34,605 nucleotides of DNA from a candidate division Kazan bacterium RIFCSPLOWO2_01_FULL_48_13 (GCA_001771275.1 METE01000004.1:1-34605); one strand, 5' to 3'. Shown: positions 14,160 to 22,434, counted from the first letter of the stretch. Notes: a model not told the origin generated them from the sequence alone. Program-made: numbers and translations.

Positions 14160-14664
14160 CTCGTCCGGTAATTAAAAACTTGCGGATGCTGCTATCCAGA
14201 TCGACAAAATTATCCGCCAGCTCGCGCAACTTACCGGAAGCGCTTCGGCCAAAGGCCATCACTTCTACGCGTTGTCCTAAGCTCCTTAAATGTTCTAACA
14301 ACGGAATAAAATCGCCGTCGCCCGAAACTATTACCACTACATCGATCTTGGGCGCTAACCGGATAGCATCCATTGAGATTCCCACATCCCAATCGCCTTT
14401 TTTATGGCCGCCGTAAAATACCTGCAGTTCCTTGCTTTTAACCTCAAAACCAATCTGATCCAGCGCATCAAAAAACTTCTGTTCCTCGGGGTTCTCTGCC
14501 TTGATCACATAAGCGATCGCCCGAACTAATTTACGATCACCAACTGCTTCTTTTAAAACAGCCTTGAAATTGACCTTCTTGTTGTACATTACCCGCGCCG
14601 AATGATACAGATTCGACACATCCACCAGCACTCCGACCCGCTGATCACTATGTTGAGTAGACAT
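14134..14664 (-). CDS. NYN-domain (LabA/DUF88-type) putative RNase
   Basis: PIN-like nuclease fold of 176 aa. Conserved acids: VGVLVDVSNLYHSA (first Asp), KKGDWDVGISMDAI (middle Asp), and VVIVSGDGDFIPLL (third acidic motif), then LGQRVEVMAFG and the helix KLRELADNFVDLD, all typical of LabA/DUF88 proteins. Such proteins are thought to act on RNA; the substrate here is unknown. First gene of the operon with ileS and the DUF192 gene; it overlaps ileS by 26 bases. A good promoter lies just upstream, with a leader of about 20 bases and no clear ribosome site. Confidence 0.88.
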   Translation of the reverse strand: MSTQHSDQRVGVLVDVSNLYHSARVMYNKKVNFKAVLKEAVGDRKLVRAIAYVIKAENPEEQKFFDALDQIGFEVKSKELQVFYGGHKKGDWDVGISMDAIRLAPKIDVVVIVSGDGDFIPLLEHLRSLGQRVEVMAFGRSASGKLRELADNFVDLDSSIRKFLITGRGDGPVQKN

Positions 14665-14690
14665 CTTGTAATATTAAAAAATACTCTCCC

Positions 14691-14718
14691 ATTATAGCCA
14701 AATCCCCCCGGATAGCAA
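14691..14718 (-). promoter_or_regulatory. Promoter of the NYN-ileS operon
   Basis: Minus strand: TTGCTA (14713-14718), a 16-base gap, and perfect TATAAT (14691-14696). Transcription would begin near 14684, 20 bases ahead of the NYN-gene ATG. Confidence 0.7.
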
Positions 14719-14730
14719 CTGACTTGTCAT

Positions 14731-14866
14731 CCTCGAGCTCTGTCTTTGTCATCCTGAAAACACATTACTGCCGTAGGCCTATAAAATAACTTATTCAGGA
14801 TCCAGGCCGTGAGCCCTCCTACGATCGATTATTCGACTACGCTAACGCCCCACTCCGGATGACAAA
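14731..14866. repeat. Decayed ATGAC-type palindrome
   Basis: GTCATCCTGAA (from about 14757) and TTCAGGATCCAGG (near 14792) face each other, and GGATGACA ends the block at about 14863. This resembles the ATGAC palindromes elsewhere but is poorly preserved. No gene is seen in 14665-14866. Confidence 0.4.
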
Positions 14867-15082
14867 TTACGACAGTTCTATCACCTTATCTCGGCTGGTC
14901 GCCCCCCGAACCGCCCGCAATTTACTCTTCGCCACTCCTAAATGAGCGGCCAACAGCTTGAGCACGGCCGCGTTGGCCCTGCCATCCGTTGGCGCCGCCG
15001 TCACCCTAACCCTAAACCCCTCAGTGGTCTTTTCCACCGCATTCTTTTTCGATTTCGGAAACACTCTAACACTAAACCTCAT
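14867..15082 (-). CDS. DUF167/YggU family protein
   Basis: A 71-aa protein with the family pattern: strand RFSVRVFPKSKKNAV, then FRVRVTAAPTDGRANAAVL, helix KLLAAHLGV, and LRAVRGATSRDKVIEL. The family is widespread and its role is not established. I start it at the ATG 15080-15082; an in-frame TTG six codons upstream is less likely. The sequence AATAAT ends 6 bases before the ATG, so a leaderless mRNA is possible. Confidence 0.88.
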   Translation of the reverse strand: MRFSVRVFPKSKKNAVEKTTEGFRVRVTAAPTDGRANAAVLKLLAAHLGVAKSKLRAVRGATSRDKVIELS

Positions 15083-15199
15083 AACTCTATTATTCCACAA
15101 TTAAAAAAGCAAGCTTACTCATCGTGATAAATCACGACTTTCAGCTCGCTGTGAAGCTCGAATGGGATAGAAAATTCCAAAAACCAAAATCCCAATGGA

Positions 15200-15991
15200 T
15201 TATACTGTGGCAGAACGCCCACCGAGGCGATTACTGGCGCCGCCACTGCCCGGAGATATAAGCTGCCAGCCCCAGCCATCTGGAAGAGTGAGAAAGCCAG
15301 CAAAAATCACCCGACCCCGAAAGAACGACCCAAGTAGACGGGCCTGAGCATCAATGTCTGGATAAGACCCGTGGATTATTTTGCAGAACTGGCTAAAGAC
15401 AGCGTAAACCGTTAGGCCATAGCCTATAGCGCCCTGCTTAGCAAGGATTTCTCGAAGCGTAGCTTCAGTCGTATTAAGGTAGGGAGTATCAAGCGAGCTT
15501 TCAATAAACATCCAACCCGACATAATCGGATCTATCACCACATCGCGATTAGTCGCCTCCGGACAGAACTCATGCCAACTGGTAGTAGAAGGGAAAATAT
15601 CGGTCAAGATGCGCAGGGCTGGCACATCAGATAGTTGGTCCGCGACGAAAATTAGAATACGGCCCCGGCTCTTTTCCTCTTGTATCTTCTGGGGGTTATT
15701 GGGAACTTCGGGAATTTTCAGCCATAAACCCCACCATTGGTAGAGCAGTTGCCAACCCCGCTGAATGTTTACTGGATCCAACGATAGGCAAAAGTCCCTA
15801 ATACCATCCGTTGTGAACACCCTAACTGGTCGATCTCCCTTAAACGACTGCAAAACATCCAAGACACTCCGGATTTGCTCTGGATTACGCCCACCCTTGG
15901 GAGAGCGAATCAAATCCCTGAACGAAATTGATAAGCTATCAAAACGATAGACAATATCGTTTACCTTCTCTTTGTCGGTTTGAGCGACCAT
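15200..15991 (-). CDS. Unknown protein, 263 aa
   Basis: No family recognised. The start is the ATG at 15989-15991 because GGGAGG (16000-16005, minus strand) stands 8 bases before it; the frame is open further upstream but only to a TTG. The protein is soluble, with a tryptophan-rich stretch (WQLLYQWWGLWLK), a hydrophobic strand GRILIFVADQL that looks like a Rossmann-type beta strand, and a Gly/Ser/Arg-rich tail. The tail looks unlike the rest: another frame, open from 15303 to 15115, continues with alternating hydrophobics (NPLGFWFLEFSIPFEL), so a frameshift near the end is possible. Neighbours (cobO, DUF167) give no clue to its role. Confidence 0.65.
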   Translation of the reverse strand: MVAQTDKEKVNDIVYRFDSLSISFRDLIRSPKGGRNPEQIRSVLDVLQSFKGDRPVRVFTTDGIRDFCLSLDPVNIQRGWQLLYQWWGLWLKIPEVPNNPQKIQEEKSRGRILIFVADQLSDVPALRILTDIFPSTTSWHEFCPEATNRDVVIDPIMSGWMFIESSLDTPYLNTTEATLREILAKQGAIGYGLTVYAVFSQFCKIIHGSYPDIDAQARLLGSFFRGRVIFAGFLTLPDGWGWQLISPGSGGASNRLGGRSATV

Positions 15992-16175
15992 TTCTACCCC
16001 CTCCCTGTGGTATCCGCACAGGGCCAATCTCTGTAATCCTTGATAGGTGTCTGATTGGCAAAGATCAAATGCACCCCCGACTGTACTCAAAAAACCACCC
16101 TCAGTCAAGAATTAATCACCCCCACAAACATAAAAACAACTTACTGCCAAGATGTACGATCGGACGTTTTGGCGG

Positions 16176-16709
16176 TTAATATTCAATGCCAATACGAGCA
16201 ATTTGGCCTTTATCAAAATAATGTTTAACTTTTTTCATCTCCGTCACCAGATCGGCAGTTTTAATAAATTCTTTGGGAGCAGTATGGCCAGTAATAATTA
16301 CTTCTCCCTTGGCCGATGCTTTTTTAATTAAACTAATGGTTTTAGCTAAAGGAATGAACTTTAACTCCACCGCATCCACAATTTCATCCAGCACCAATAC
16401 ATCATATCTTTTTTTGGCGACCACATTCTCCAAAAATTTAAGTCCTGATTTCGCCAATCTTTTGTGCTCGTTCGGCCCCGGTTTATCCCAGGTAAAATGA
16501 CTGGGGCCAAACTGATGGATGGAAAAATTAGAGCCAAGTAATTTAGCCGCCTTCATCTCGCCAATATCACTTCGCCCCTTCATCCACTGCAGAAAAATCA
16601 CCTTTTTGTCGTGCCCCACCGCCCGTAAAGCCAAACCCAATGCGGCGGTAGTTTTGCCCTTCCCCATCCCATAATAAAACTGTATGTAATGTTGCTTATT
16701 AGAAACCAT
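16176..16709 (-). CDS. cobO: Corrinoid adenosyltransferase (CobO/BtuR type)
   Basis: Transfers the adenosyl group of ATP to cob(I)alamin or its precursor, forming the coenzyme B12 carbon-cobalt bond. The 177-aa product has the P-loop YGMGKGKTTAALGLALRA, the strand KVIFLQWMKG, the Walker-B-like YDVLVLDEIVDAV, and ITGHTAPKEFIKTADLVTEM, all diagnostic. It overlaps the upstream membrane gene by 11 bases. nrdJ, the B12-dependent ribonucleotide reductase, is the next gene upstream, so its likely job is to supply that cofactor from salvaged corrinoid; no other B12 genes are in the window. Confidence 0.93.
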   Translation of the reverse strand: MVSNKQHYIQFYYGMGKGKTTAALGLALRAVGHDKKVIFLQWMKGRSDIGEMKAAKLLGSNFSIHQFGPSHFTWDKPGPNEHKRLAKSGLKFLENVVAKKRYDVLVLDEIVDAVELKFIPLAKTISLIKKASAKGEVIITGHTAPKEFIKTADLVTEMKKVKHYFDKGQIARIGIEY

Positions 16710-17145
16710 AGTACGACCAATGGATTAATAGCCCGCCCACGACCAGCCCGGAATAATAAAATGCCGGGAATGGGCCAATCCAAACTTTATGCCATGGCAC
16801 ATCTTTTTTAAAAAATCTCGCCAATAAAAAATGCGGATTAAATACAAACCACAAAAAATCTTCTATTACGAATAGACACAACAAACTGCCAAGCGCCCTG
16901 GTCTCCAACTGCCAACTCCACTGACTCAACATTATGAACGGCAGATGAAATAGCGCCAACAAAAATAGATTAAGACAAAGATGATAGCCAGTAATCTCTG
17001 CCCTGCCTAATAGTTTATTCCAAATGGTGTTACTAATCCGCCAGGTCGGCAGATTCTTCGCCCAACCCGCTCCTCCCTCGATCTGAATCTCCAACAATGC
17101 AAAACAAGTAGCTACAACCACCAAGTATGCGAGCAATAGTCCCAT
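16699..17145 (-). CDS. Unknown membrane protein next to cobO
   Basis: A 148-aa protein with four predicted membrane segments: residues 2-19, ~55-75, ~85-102 and ~125-145. The loop after the first segment has EIQIEGGAGWAKNLPTW, and the third segment is followed by DFLWFVFNPHFLL. I cannot name a family. The 11-base overlap with cobO suggests a common role or at least coupling, for example corrinoid handling at the membrane, but this is a guess from position only. TAGAAT (17152-17157, minus strand) ends 6 bases before the ATG, predicting a leaderless mRNA. Confidence 0.75.
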   Translation of the reverse strand: MGLLLAYLVVVATCFALLEIQIEGGAGWAKNLPTWRISNTIWNKLLGRAEITGYHLCLNLFLLALFHLPFIMLSQWSWQLETRALGSLLCLFVIEDFLWFVFNPHFLLARFFKKDVPWHKVWIGPFPAFYYSGLVVGGLLIHWSYYGF

Positions 17146-17151
17146 AAACTT

Positions 17152-17157
17152 ATTCTA
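17152..17157 (-). promoter_or_regulatory. -10 element of the membrane gene-cobO operon
   Basis: TAGAAT on the minus strand, exactly 6 bases before the ATG at 17143-17145; there is no ribosome site and no clear -35. The spacing equals that at lepB and rpsU. Confidence 0.45.
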
Positions 17158-17176
17158 TCCTTAAATGGCCTCTAAT

Positions 17177-17477
17177 CCCATTGAACGAATTGCGTCAGCC
17201 AATAGCAAAACTGCCGTTTGGCGCGGCTGTTGTTTGAGTCCGTCAGCTGACGGACGAGTTCAGCCAATCGTGCCAAGTAAGGCAGTTTTTGCTTTTTGGC
17301 TAGCAATTTGTGATTGGGCGTCCTTTTGGCGCTACCATTTTGGACGAGCAAAATGGTAGCAAAAGAATATTGGGCAAGCAAAATGGTGGCAAAAAGATAT
17401 TTAAGGATTCATTGTACGATTCTGGACCCCAGTAGTAGAGCAAGGCTCACTACGGGGCGCGGCAAGCCAGAATGACG
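17177..17477 (+). repeat. Composite hairpin element, copy 3, filling the interval after nrdJ
   Basis: The interval 17146-17494 has no gene. The long hairpin (17177-17319) has pairs CCCA/TGGG, AATTGC/GCAATT, GCCAA/TTGGC and GCAAAACTGCC/GGCAGTTTTTGC, the loop TTGTTTGA (17230-17237) opposite GAGTT (17256-17260), and the cap GTCCGTCAGCTGACGGAC. The second module is at 17331-17360 with a degenerate half-copy at 17369-17391. The third module is GATTCTGG...CCAGAATGAC (17418-17477). Confidence 0.8.
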
Positions 17478-17494
17478 GGATGATATGGTAGCGG

Positions 17495-20281
17495 TTAGCT
17501 ACATCCCGTCGTAGTGCCGCATTCTCGACACGAGAAACAAGTCCCATTCCGTATCATCAGCGCTCCACAAGTTGGACATGGCGGCGCATACTTGATCCCA
17601 TTAGTACTGCTCGATTCCTCTGTGCTGATCGACAAGACTGGTTGCTCCACCGCTGGTTCGCTATGATGATTGCTCTCTTCCTGCAACAGTTTAGCCGAAA
17701 CATCCACCAGCCCCATTGCCACTTGCCGATCAAGAGGCAGAAATTCTTTACCTAACCAGCGAGCGATATAATCGGGCATCGATTTAGCCATCGGGATCTC
17801 CGGGTTATCGGTAATCCCCCACGGATCAAATCTTAAATTGAGCAGAGAATCAATGATCGTATCGGCCCCCACTCCTTCTTGCAACATCTTGGAAGACAGC
17901 CGCGCGATGGTTCCCAGCAGCCCGTTAACGATTGAGCCCTCTTTACCGGCAGTAATAAAGATCTCGCCCAAATCCCCATCTTCAAACCGATTGGCGGTAA
18001 TGTAGATCTTGTGTCCGCCGATCGAGAATTTATGAGTCAGTCCGGCCCGAGTTTTAGGCATCTCCCGCGTCCGAGTTGGAATCTGTAGGGGGCTTACCCC
18101 GCTATCTTTTCTGGTAGTAAGCGGCTGGGAAGATTTGCTGCCATCTCGATAGATCGCCAAAGCTTTTAAGCCCTTGCGCCAAGACTCCACATAGATCTCT
18201 TCAATCTCATCGACCGTTGCTTCATTGGGCATGTTAACCGTCTTGCTGATCGCCCCCGACAAAAATGGCTGAACTGCTACCATCATCTCCACATGCGCTG
18301 AGGCCCTAATAAATCTCTCGCCATCACCACACTTATTAGCGCAATCAAAGATCACTAAATGCTCGTCGTGCAAGTTGGGCGCGCCTTCGATCTTGCTGTT
18401 GTCCAATATATATTGCTTGATCACTGCAATCTCGTCAGCGCCGTAACCTAAATATTTCAATGCCGGCTCAACTGATTGATTAACAATCGAATATCCGCCA
18501 CCGCCTGCCAACTTCTTATATTTTACTAAAGCGAAGTCCGGCTCGATACCAGTGGTATCCACATCCATTAATGGGCCAATCGTACCAGTAGGCGCCAATA
18601 GCGAAACCTGCGCATTTCTAAATCCATACTGTTGGCCTAACTCTAATGCCCTATCCCAATCCTCCATTACCGCAGTTTTAAGATAATCGGGCAGATTATC
18701 CAATTCCGTGGCAGCCTGATGATGCAACCGAATCACATCCAACATACTTTCCCGATTAAGCTGGTACTCTGAGAAGGCTCCCACTCGTCCGGCGATCTCA
18801 GCTGAGACAGCGTAGGCGTGGCCGGTCATAATTGCCGTGATGGCCGCCGCCAGACTTCTTCCCTCCGCACTGTCGTAGGGCAGACCCTTCTGCATTAAGT
18901 AGGCGCCCAAGTCGGCGTAGCCCAAGCCCAATGTCCTAAACTTATGCGAATTAAGCGCCATATCCGGATACGGGTATGAAGCAAAATCCACAATGATCTC
19001 CTGCGCCAAAATAAATATTTCGACCGCGCGGCGGAACGCCTCGACATCAAATTCACCATCGGGTTTTACAAACTGGGTTAAACGGATCGAAGCCAGGTTG
19101 CAGGCGGTATCATCCAAGAACATGTATTCGCTGCACGGATTGCTAGCATTGATTCGGCCCGACATCTTGCAGGTGTGCCACCGATTAACAGTAGTATCGT
19201 ACTGCATTCCTGGATCAGCGCAGCGCCAAGCTGATTCGGCGATCATTCGCATCAGATCACGCGCAGGGTAAGTTTTATGCACCTCACCGGTAGTCTTAAA
19301 TTTAGTCTGCCAGGTACCACCCGAAAGATAAGCTTGCATAAAGCTATCCGTAACCCGGACCGAGTTATTGGCGTTTTGGCCAGTCACGGTATGGTATGCC
19401 TCACCGTTAAAATCGTCATCGTAACCCGCCTGGATCAGGGCGAACGCCTTGTCTTCTTCCCTCGCCTTCAATTTGATGAAATCCTCAATCTCCGGATGAT
19501 CAACATCCAAGATTACCATCTTAGCCGCCCGCCGAGTGGTCCCGCCCGATTTGGTTGCTCCGGCACCAGTATCAAACACCTTCAGGAACGACAACAGCCC
19601 GGAAGAGGTGCCGCCGTTGGACAGCTGTTCGTATTTTGACCTGAGGTTGGAAAAATTAGTCCCCGTACCGGAACCATACTTAAATAATCTCGACTCGCGT
19701 TTAACCAGCTCGAAGATGCTCTCTAATGAGTCTTCGATCGACTGGATAAAACAAGCACTGCACTGCGGATGCTGATACGCGCCAGTTGATAACTCCACTT
19801 GATTAGTCTCGGTATTGTAATAAAAGTTCTCGGTTTGCTTGTCTATGTGATAGTTGTGCCACAGGCCGACATTAAACCATACCGGTGAATTAAACGCGCC
19901 TTTTTGATGCAACAGCAGATAGCTCAGTTCGTCTTTAAAGATCTTTGATTCTTCTAAACTCTCAAAATAACCCAGTTCTTCGCCAGCCTGGGTCAGCGCG
20001 TTCGCCACCCGATCGATCAGCTGCCGTACGCTCGTCTCACGGCCTTCTGGACCGGGGATTCCCCGTTTTCTTAAATATTTATAAGCAGCAATGTTAACCG
20101 CCGTATCCGACCAAAAATCCGGCGCCTCAACCTCGACATCGATTAATGCCTTATCTTGTTTAGCGTCATAGATATAAGCGCGCCGCTTATTCCACTTCAC
20201 CTCCGCGAATACATCATCACCGTCGTGAGTAAAATATCGGGTTGCCAGTTCGCGGCCGGTGCGGATTTTGGTCAGTGCCAT
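17495..20281 (-). CDS. nrdJ: Adenosylcobalamin-dependent ribonucleoside-diphosphate reductase (class II)
   Basis: Makes deoxyribonucleotides using a B12-generated radical, without oxygen dependence. The 928-aa protein has an N-terminal substrate-specificity region, QHPQCSACFIQSIEDSLES, the radical-site motif NPCSEYMFLDD with C383, LAPTGTIGPLMDVDTTGIEP, a TSCPD domain (about residues 745-835), and a C-terminal zinc-ribbon-like tail with cysteines 902, 905, 915, 918, 921 and 927 that may rereduce the active site. AAGGAGG (20290-20296) is 8 bases before the ATG. nrdR lies just upstream and cobO downstream, so repressor, enzyme and cofactor maker are neighbours. Confidence 0.97.
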   Translation of the reverse strand: MALTKIRTGRELATRYFTHDGDDVFAEVKWNKRRAYIYDAKQDKALIDVEVEAPDFWSDTAVNIAAYKYLRKRGIPGPEGRETSVRQLIDRVANALTQAGEELGYFESLEESKIFKDELSYLLLHQKGAFNSPVWFNVGLWHNYHIDKQTENFYYNTETNQVELSTGAYQHPQCSACFIQSIEDSLESIFELVKRESRLFKYGSGTGTNFSNLRSKYEQLSNGGTSSGLLSFLKVFDTGAGATKSGGTTRRAAKMVILDVDHPEIEDFIKLKAREEDKAFALIQAGYDDDFNGEAYHTVTGQNANNSVRVTDSFMQAYLSGGTWQTKFKTTGEVHKTYPARDLMRMIAESAWRCADPGMQYDTTVNRWHTCKMSGRINASNPCSEYMFLDDTACNLASIRLTQFVKPDGEFDVEAFRRAVEIFILAQEIIVDFASYPYPDMALNSHKFRTLGLGYADLGAYLMQKGLPYDSAEGRSLAAAITAIMTGHAYAVSAEIAGRVGAFSEYQLNRESMLDVIRLHHQAATELDNLPDYLKTAVMEDWDRALELGQQYGFRNAQVSLLAPTGTIGPLMDVDTTGIEPDFALVKYKKLAGGGGYSIVNQSVEPALKYLGYGADEIAVIKQYILDNSKIEGAPNLHDEHLVIFDCANKCGDGERFIRASAHVEMMVAVQPFLSGAISKTVNMPNEATVDEIEEIYVESWRKGLKALAIYRDGSKSSQPLTTRKDSGVSPLQIPTRTREMPKTRAGLTHKFSIGGHKIYITANRFEDGDLGEIFITAGKEGSIVNGLLGTIARLSSKMLQEGVGADTIIDSLLNLRFDPWGITDNPEIPMAKSMPDYIARWLGKEFLPLDRQVAMGLVDVSAKLLQEESNHHSEPAVEQPVLSISTEESSSTNGIKYAPPCPTCGALMIRNGTCFSCRECGTTTGCS

Positions 20282-20562
20282 CGAGCTTTCCTCCTTATTA
20301 GTGTCATTCTGAACTCGTTTCAGAATCCTTCTGATCCGAGATCCTGATCCGCCAGTTGGCGGAAAATTCAGGATGACATTAAATTAATAAAATTTTAATT
20401 CATTCCTGTGACTCGTCCGTCCGTAGTCCGTCAGCTGACGGACGCAGGAGGAAGGCGGGAATCCAGAAACAAAAACGAAAACTTTCTTTTTCTGTCTGGA
20501 TCCCCTCCGCCAGCCGGCGGAGTCGATGCGCTAACGCTGTCGGCTCGAGGACGACAAGTCGA
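20282..20562. repeat. Palindromes between nrdR and nrdJ
   Basis: GTCATTCTGAAC...TTTCAGAATCC (20303-20329), then ATCCTGA...TCAGGATGAC (20341-20378) around TCCGCCAGTTGGCGGA, then GTCCGTCAGCTGACGGAC (20426-20443) and GGAATCCAGA/TCTGGATCC fragments. No gene and no NrdR box is seen here, so nrdJ may depend on the nrdR promoter or an unseen one. Confidence 0.65.
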
Positions 20563-21015
20563 CTACTTGTGCACTAACTTCTTGATCTCGGCTTGAAAAT
20601 CGGTAATATCGACAAACTCGCGATAAACCGAGGCAAACCGAATATACGCCACTTTATCTACCTTTTTGATCCCGGCCAGCACGATCTCTCCGATTTGGCA
20701 GCTGGTTACTTCGGAATCGTATCGCTCCATAATCTCACGCACAATTCGACCGATTAATCCTTCAATCACATTTTGGCTGATGCTCAGTTTCTCAAATGCC
20801 TTATAAATTCCGCGCGCTAATTTGTCGCGATCAAATGTTTCGCGCGATCCATTTTTTTTAACCACTAACAAATTCGGCGATTCAATTCGTTCGTAGGTAG
20901 TAAACCGATGATGGCATTTTTCACACTCGCGCCGACGGCGAATACTTAAAACATCTTCGCTCTCGCGCGAATCAATTACGCCTGTCTCCCCTTTTTTGCA
21001 AGCCGGACAGCGCAT
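20563..21015 (-). CDS. nrdR: Transcriptional repressor NrdR
   Basis: Zinc-ribbon/ATP-cone repressor of ribonucleotide reductase genes. The 150-aa product begins MRCPACKKGETGVIDSRE with the cysteine pairs C3/C6 and C31/C34 (ECEKCHHRF), followed by the ATP-cone (VVKKNGSRETFDRDKLARGI to about residue 139). Two NrdR boxes overlap its own promoter, so it is probably autoregulated. Its ATG is preceded directly by the end of a short TIR element (AACGGGATG), which forms part of the 5' leader; no ordinary ribosome site is present. Confidence 0.96.
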   Translation of the reverse strand: MRCPACKKGETGVIDSRESEDVLSIRRRRECEKCHHRFTTYERIESPNLLVVKKNGSRETFDRDKLARGIYKAFEKLSISQNVIEGLIGRIVREIMERYDSEVTSCQIGEIVLAGIKKVDKVAYIRFASVYREFVDITDFQAEIKKLVHK

Positions 21016-21093
21016 CCCGTTACAAATCTACTTAGCAGATATATTCGAACATGGACTTAACGCGATTGTCCCAATAAGTGATTTCTAACGGGA
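21015..21093. mobile_element. Short TIR element A (79 bp) at the nrdR start
   Basis: TCCCGTTACAAATC (21015-21028) and GATTTCTAACGGGA (21080-21093) pair in 13 of 14 positions, and ACTTA/TAAGT extends the arms. The ends equal those of the GIY-YIG element at 32288-32572. There is no coding frame. The last base of the element on the minus strand is the A of the nrdR ATG. Confidence 0.65.
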
Positions 21094-21104
21094 CAAGTAG
21101 TAAA

Positions 21105-21152
21105 ACGCAAGATATTGTGTTGCAACTGATAATGTAACACAAAATATAGTGT
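21105..21152 (-). promoter_or_regulatory. Two NrdR boxes upstream of nrdR
   Basis: ACACAATATCTTGCGT (21105-21120, minus strand) and ACACAAAATATAGTGT (21137-21152, plus strand) fit the NrdR box pattern ACAnWATATWnnGTGT. Their centres are 32 bp apart, about three helical turns, the usual arrangement. The second box covers the -10 hexamer. Confidence 0.8.
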
Positions 21153-21170
21153 ATACCAAACTATTGTCAA
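21143..21170 (-). promoter_or_regulatory. Promoter of nrdR
   Basis: Minus strand: consensus TTGACA (21165-21170), a 16-base gap, and TATATT (21143-21148). The start would fall near 21136. A DnaA-like box lies 31 bases upstream of the -35. Confidence 0.75.
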
Positions 21171-21201
21171 AATCCGCTTCCACTCTTTCTAAAGCCAGAA
21201 A

Positions 21202-21210
21202 TTATCCACC
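21202..21210 (+). promoter_or_regulatory. DnaA-like box upstream of nrdR
   Basis: TTATCCACC, one mismatch to TTATCCACA, between the ftsZ terminator and the nrdR promoter. The same 9-mer appears twice upstream of ftsZ. Confidence 0.45.
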
Positions 21211-21219
21211 TTCCCTATC

Positions 21220-21247
21220 AAAAAGCCCCAATTAATTGGGGCTTTTT
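21220..21247 (-). terminator. Intrinsic terminator of ftsZ
   Basis: AAAAAGCCCCAATTAATTGGGGCTTTTT is a perfect palindrome split over 21220-21247, with a GC-rich stem and a T run on the minus strand. It starts 17 bases after the ftsZ stop codon; by symmetry it could act in both directions. Confidence 0.9.
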
Positions 21248-21264
21248 GATCAATCAATGTCTAA

Positions 21265-22356
21265 TTAGCTCTTAATCTTCTTGCGGATAAAGGCGGGAAC
21301 ATCCAGTTCGGACCTGCCCTCCTCGGCCTCTTCCTTCTTGCGCTGCTCGGGACGCTTGCGGCTGCTGCCCACACCATAGGTAGCATCATCAAAACCAGTG
21401 GCCACCACCGTGATCTTAACCTCGCCCTGCATCGCCTCGTCGATCACCGCACCAAAGATAATATTGGCATCTGGGTCGGCGGCTTCGGTGATGATCCGAG
21501 CCGCTTCGTCGATCTCATACATCCCCAAGTCGGGCCCACCGGTGATATTGAATAGAATACCCTTGGCTCCATCGATTGAGAGCTCCAGCAAGGGGCTGTC
21601 GATTGCCTGCTTGGCGGCTTCCAGAGTCCGGCTATCGCCGGTGCCTCGGCCAATACCCATCAAGGCTGAGCCGGAGTTGGCCATAATCGCCTTAACATCG
21701 GCAAAATCGACATTGATCATCCCGTGCTGAGTGATCAGATCGGAGATGCCCTGAACGCCCTGGCGCAATACATCATCTACCACCGAGAAGGCATCGTAGA
21801 GCGAGGTCTTCTTGTCGATCACCTGCAGTAGCCGGTCGTTCGGAATAACGATTAAGGTATCGACCCGGCTGCGCAGCTCCTCGATCCCTTCATCGGAGAT
21901 CTTTTTACGACGGAGACCTTCAAATGAGAACGGCTTGGTGACTACCGCCACCGTTAACGCCCCTAACTCTCTGGCGATCTCGGCCACGATCGGGCCGGCT
22001 CCCGTACCGGTACCGCCGCCCGCGCCGTAAGTGACAAACACCATATCCGCGTCCTTCAACGCGTTGTAGATATCTTCCTTATTTTCTTCGGCCGCTTTCT
22101 TACCTAACTCCGGATCGGCCCCGGCACCTAATCCTCTGGTGGTGGTTTGGCCGATATGCACTTTGCTGGGAGCATCACAGTAATGCAAGTCCTGCGCGTC
22201 AGTATTAATCGCCACAAACTCGACTCCCTTGATCTTTGATTCGACCATGCGATTAACCGCATGCGAACCAGAACCACCAACGCCCACAACTTTTATGCGA
22301 GCAAATACATCTTCCCCCATAAAGTCACGAACTGCTCCTCTTCTTTGTGCCGGCAT
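21265..22356 (-). CDS. ftsZ: Cell division protein FtsZ
   Basis: Tubulin-like GTPase that forms the division ring. The 363-aa protein has [15 protein letters not shown], the NTDAQDL loop, the GTP signature GGGTGTG (residues 113-119), the synergy loop [11 protein letters not shown], and the conserved C-terminal peptide [13 protein letters not shown] that binds FtsA. AGGAGG stands 8 bases before the ATG. It has its own promoter and terminator although ftsA is just upstream, so FtsZ and FtsA levels can be set separately. Confidence 0.98.
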   Translation of the reverse strand: MPAQRRGAVRDFMGEDVFARIKVVGVGGSGSHAVNRMVESKIKGVEFVAINTDAQDLHYCDAPSKVHIGQTTTRGLGAGADPELGKKAAEENKEDIYNALKDADMVFVTYGAGGGTGTGAGPIVAEIARELGALTVAVVTKPFSFEGLRRKKISDEGIEELRSRVDTLIVIPNDRLLQVIDKKTSLYDAFSVVDDVLRQGVQGISDLITQHGMINVDFADVKAIMANSGSALMGIGRGTGDSRTLEAAKQAIDSPLLELSIDGAKGILFNITGGPDLGMYEIDEAARIITEAADPDANIIFGAVIDEAMQGEVKITVVATGFDDATYGVGSSRKRPEQRKKEEAEEGRSELDVPAFIRKKIKS

Positions 22357-22411
22357 CTTCTGTACCTCCTAAGTACTTATGGACTTTAATAATCCCCAAC
22401 TACTCCACACT

Positions 22412-22420
22412 TTATCCACC
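22412..22420 (+). promoter_or_regulatory. DnaA-like box just past the ftsZ transcription start
   Basis: TTATCCACC, about 8-16 bases downstream of the predicted ftsZ start of transcription. A bound protein here would block elongation or initiation. Confidence 0.45.
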
Positions 22421-22434
22421 CAAATTGACTTCTC

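Noticed and set aside
14160-14866. T-box riboswitch ahead of ileS
   Set aside because: ileS overlaps the NYN gene and the operon leader is only about 20 bases; no T-box sequence is present.
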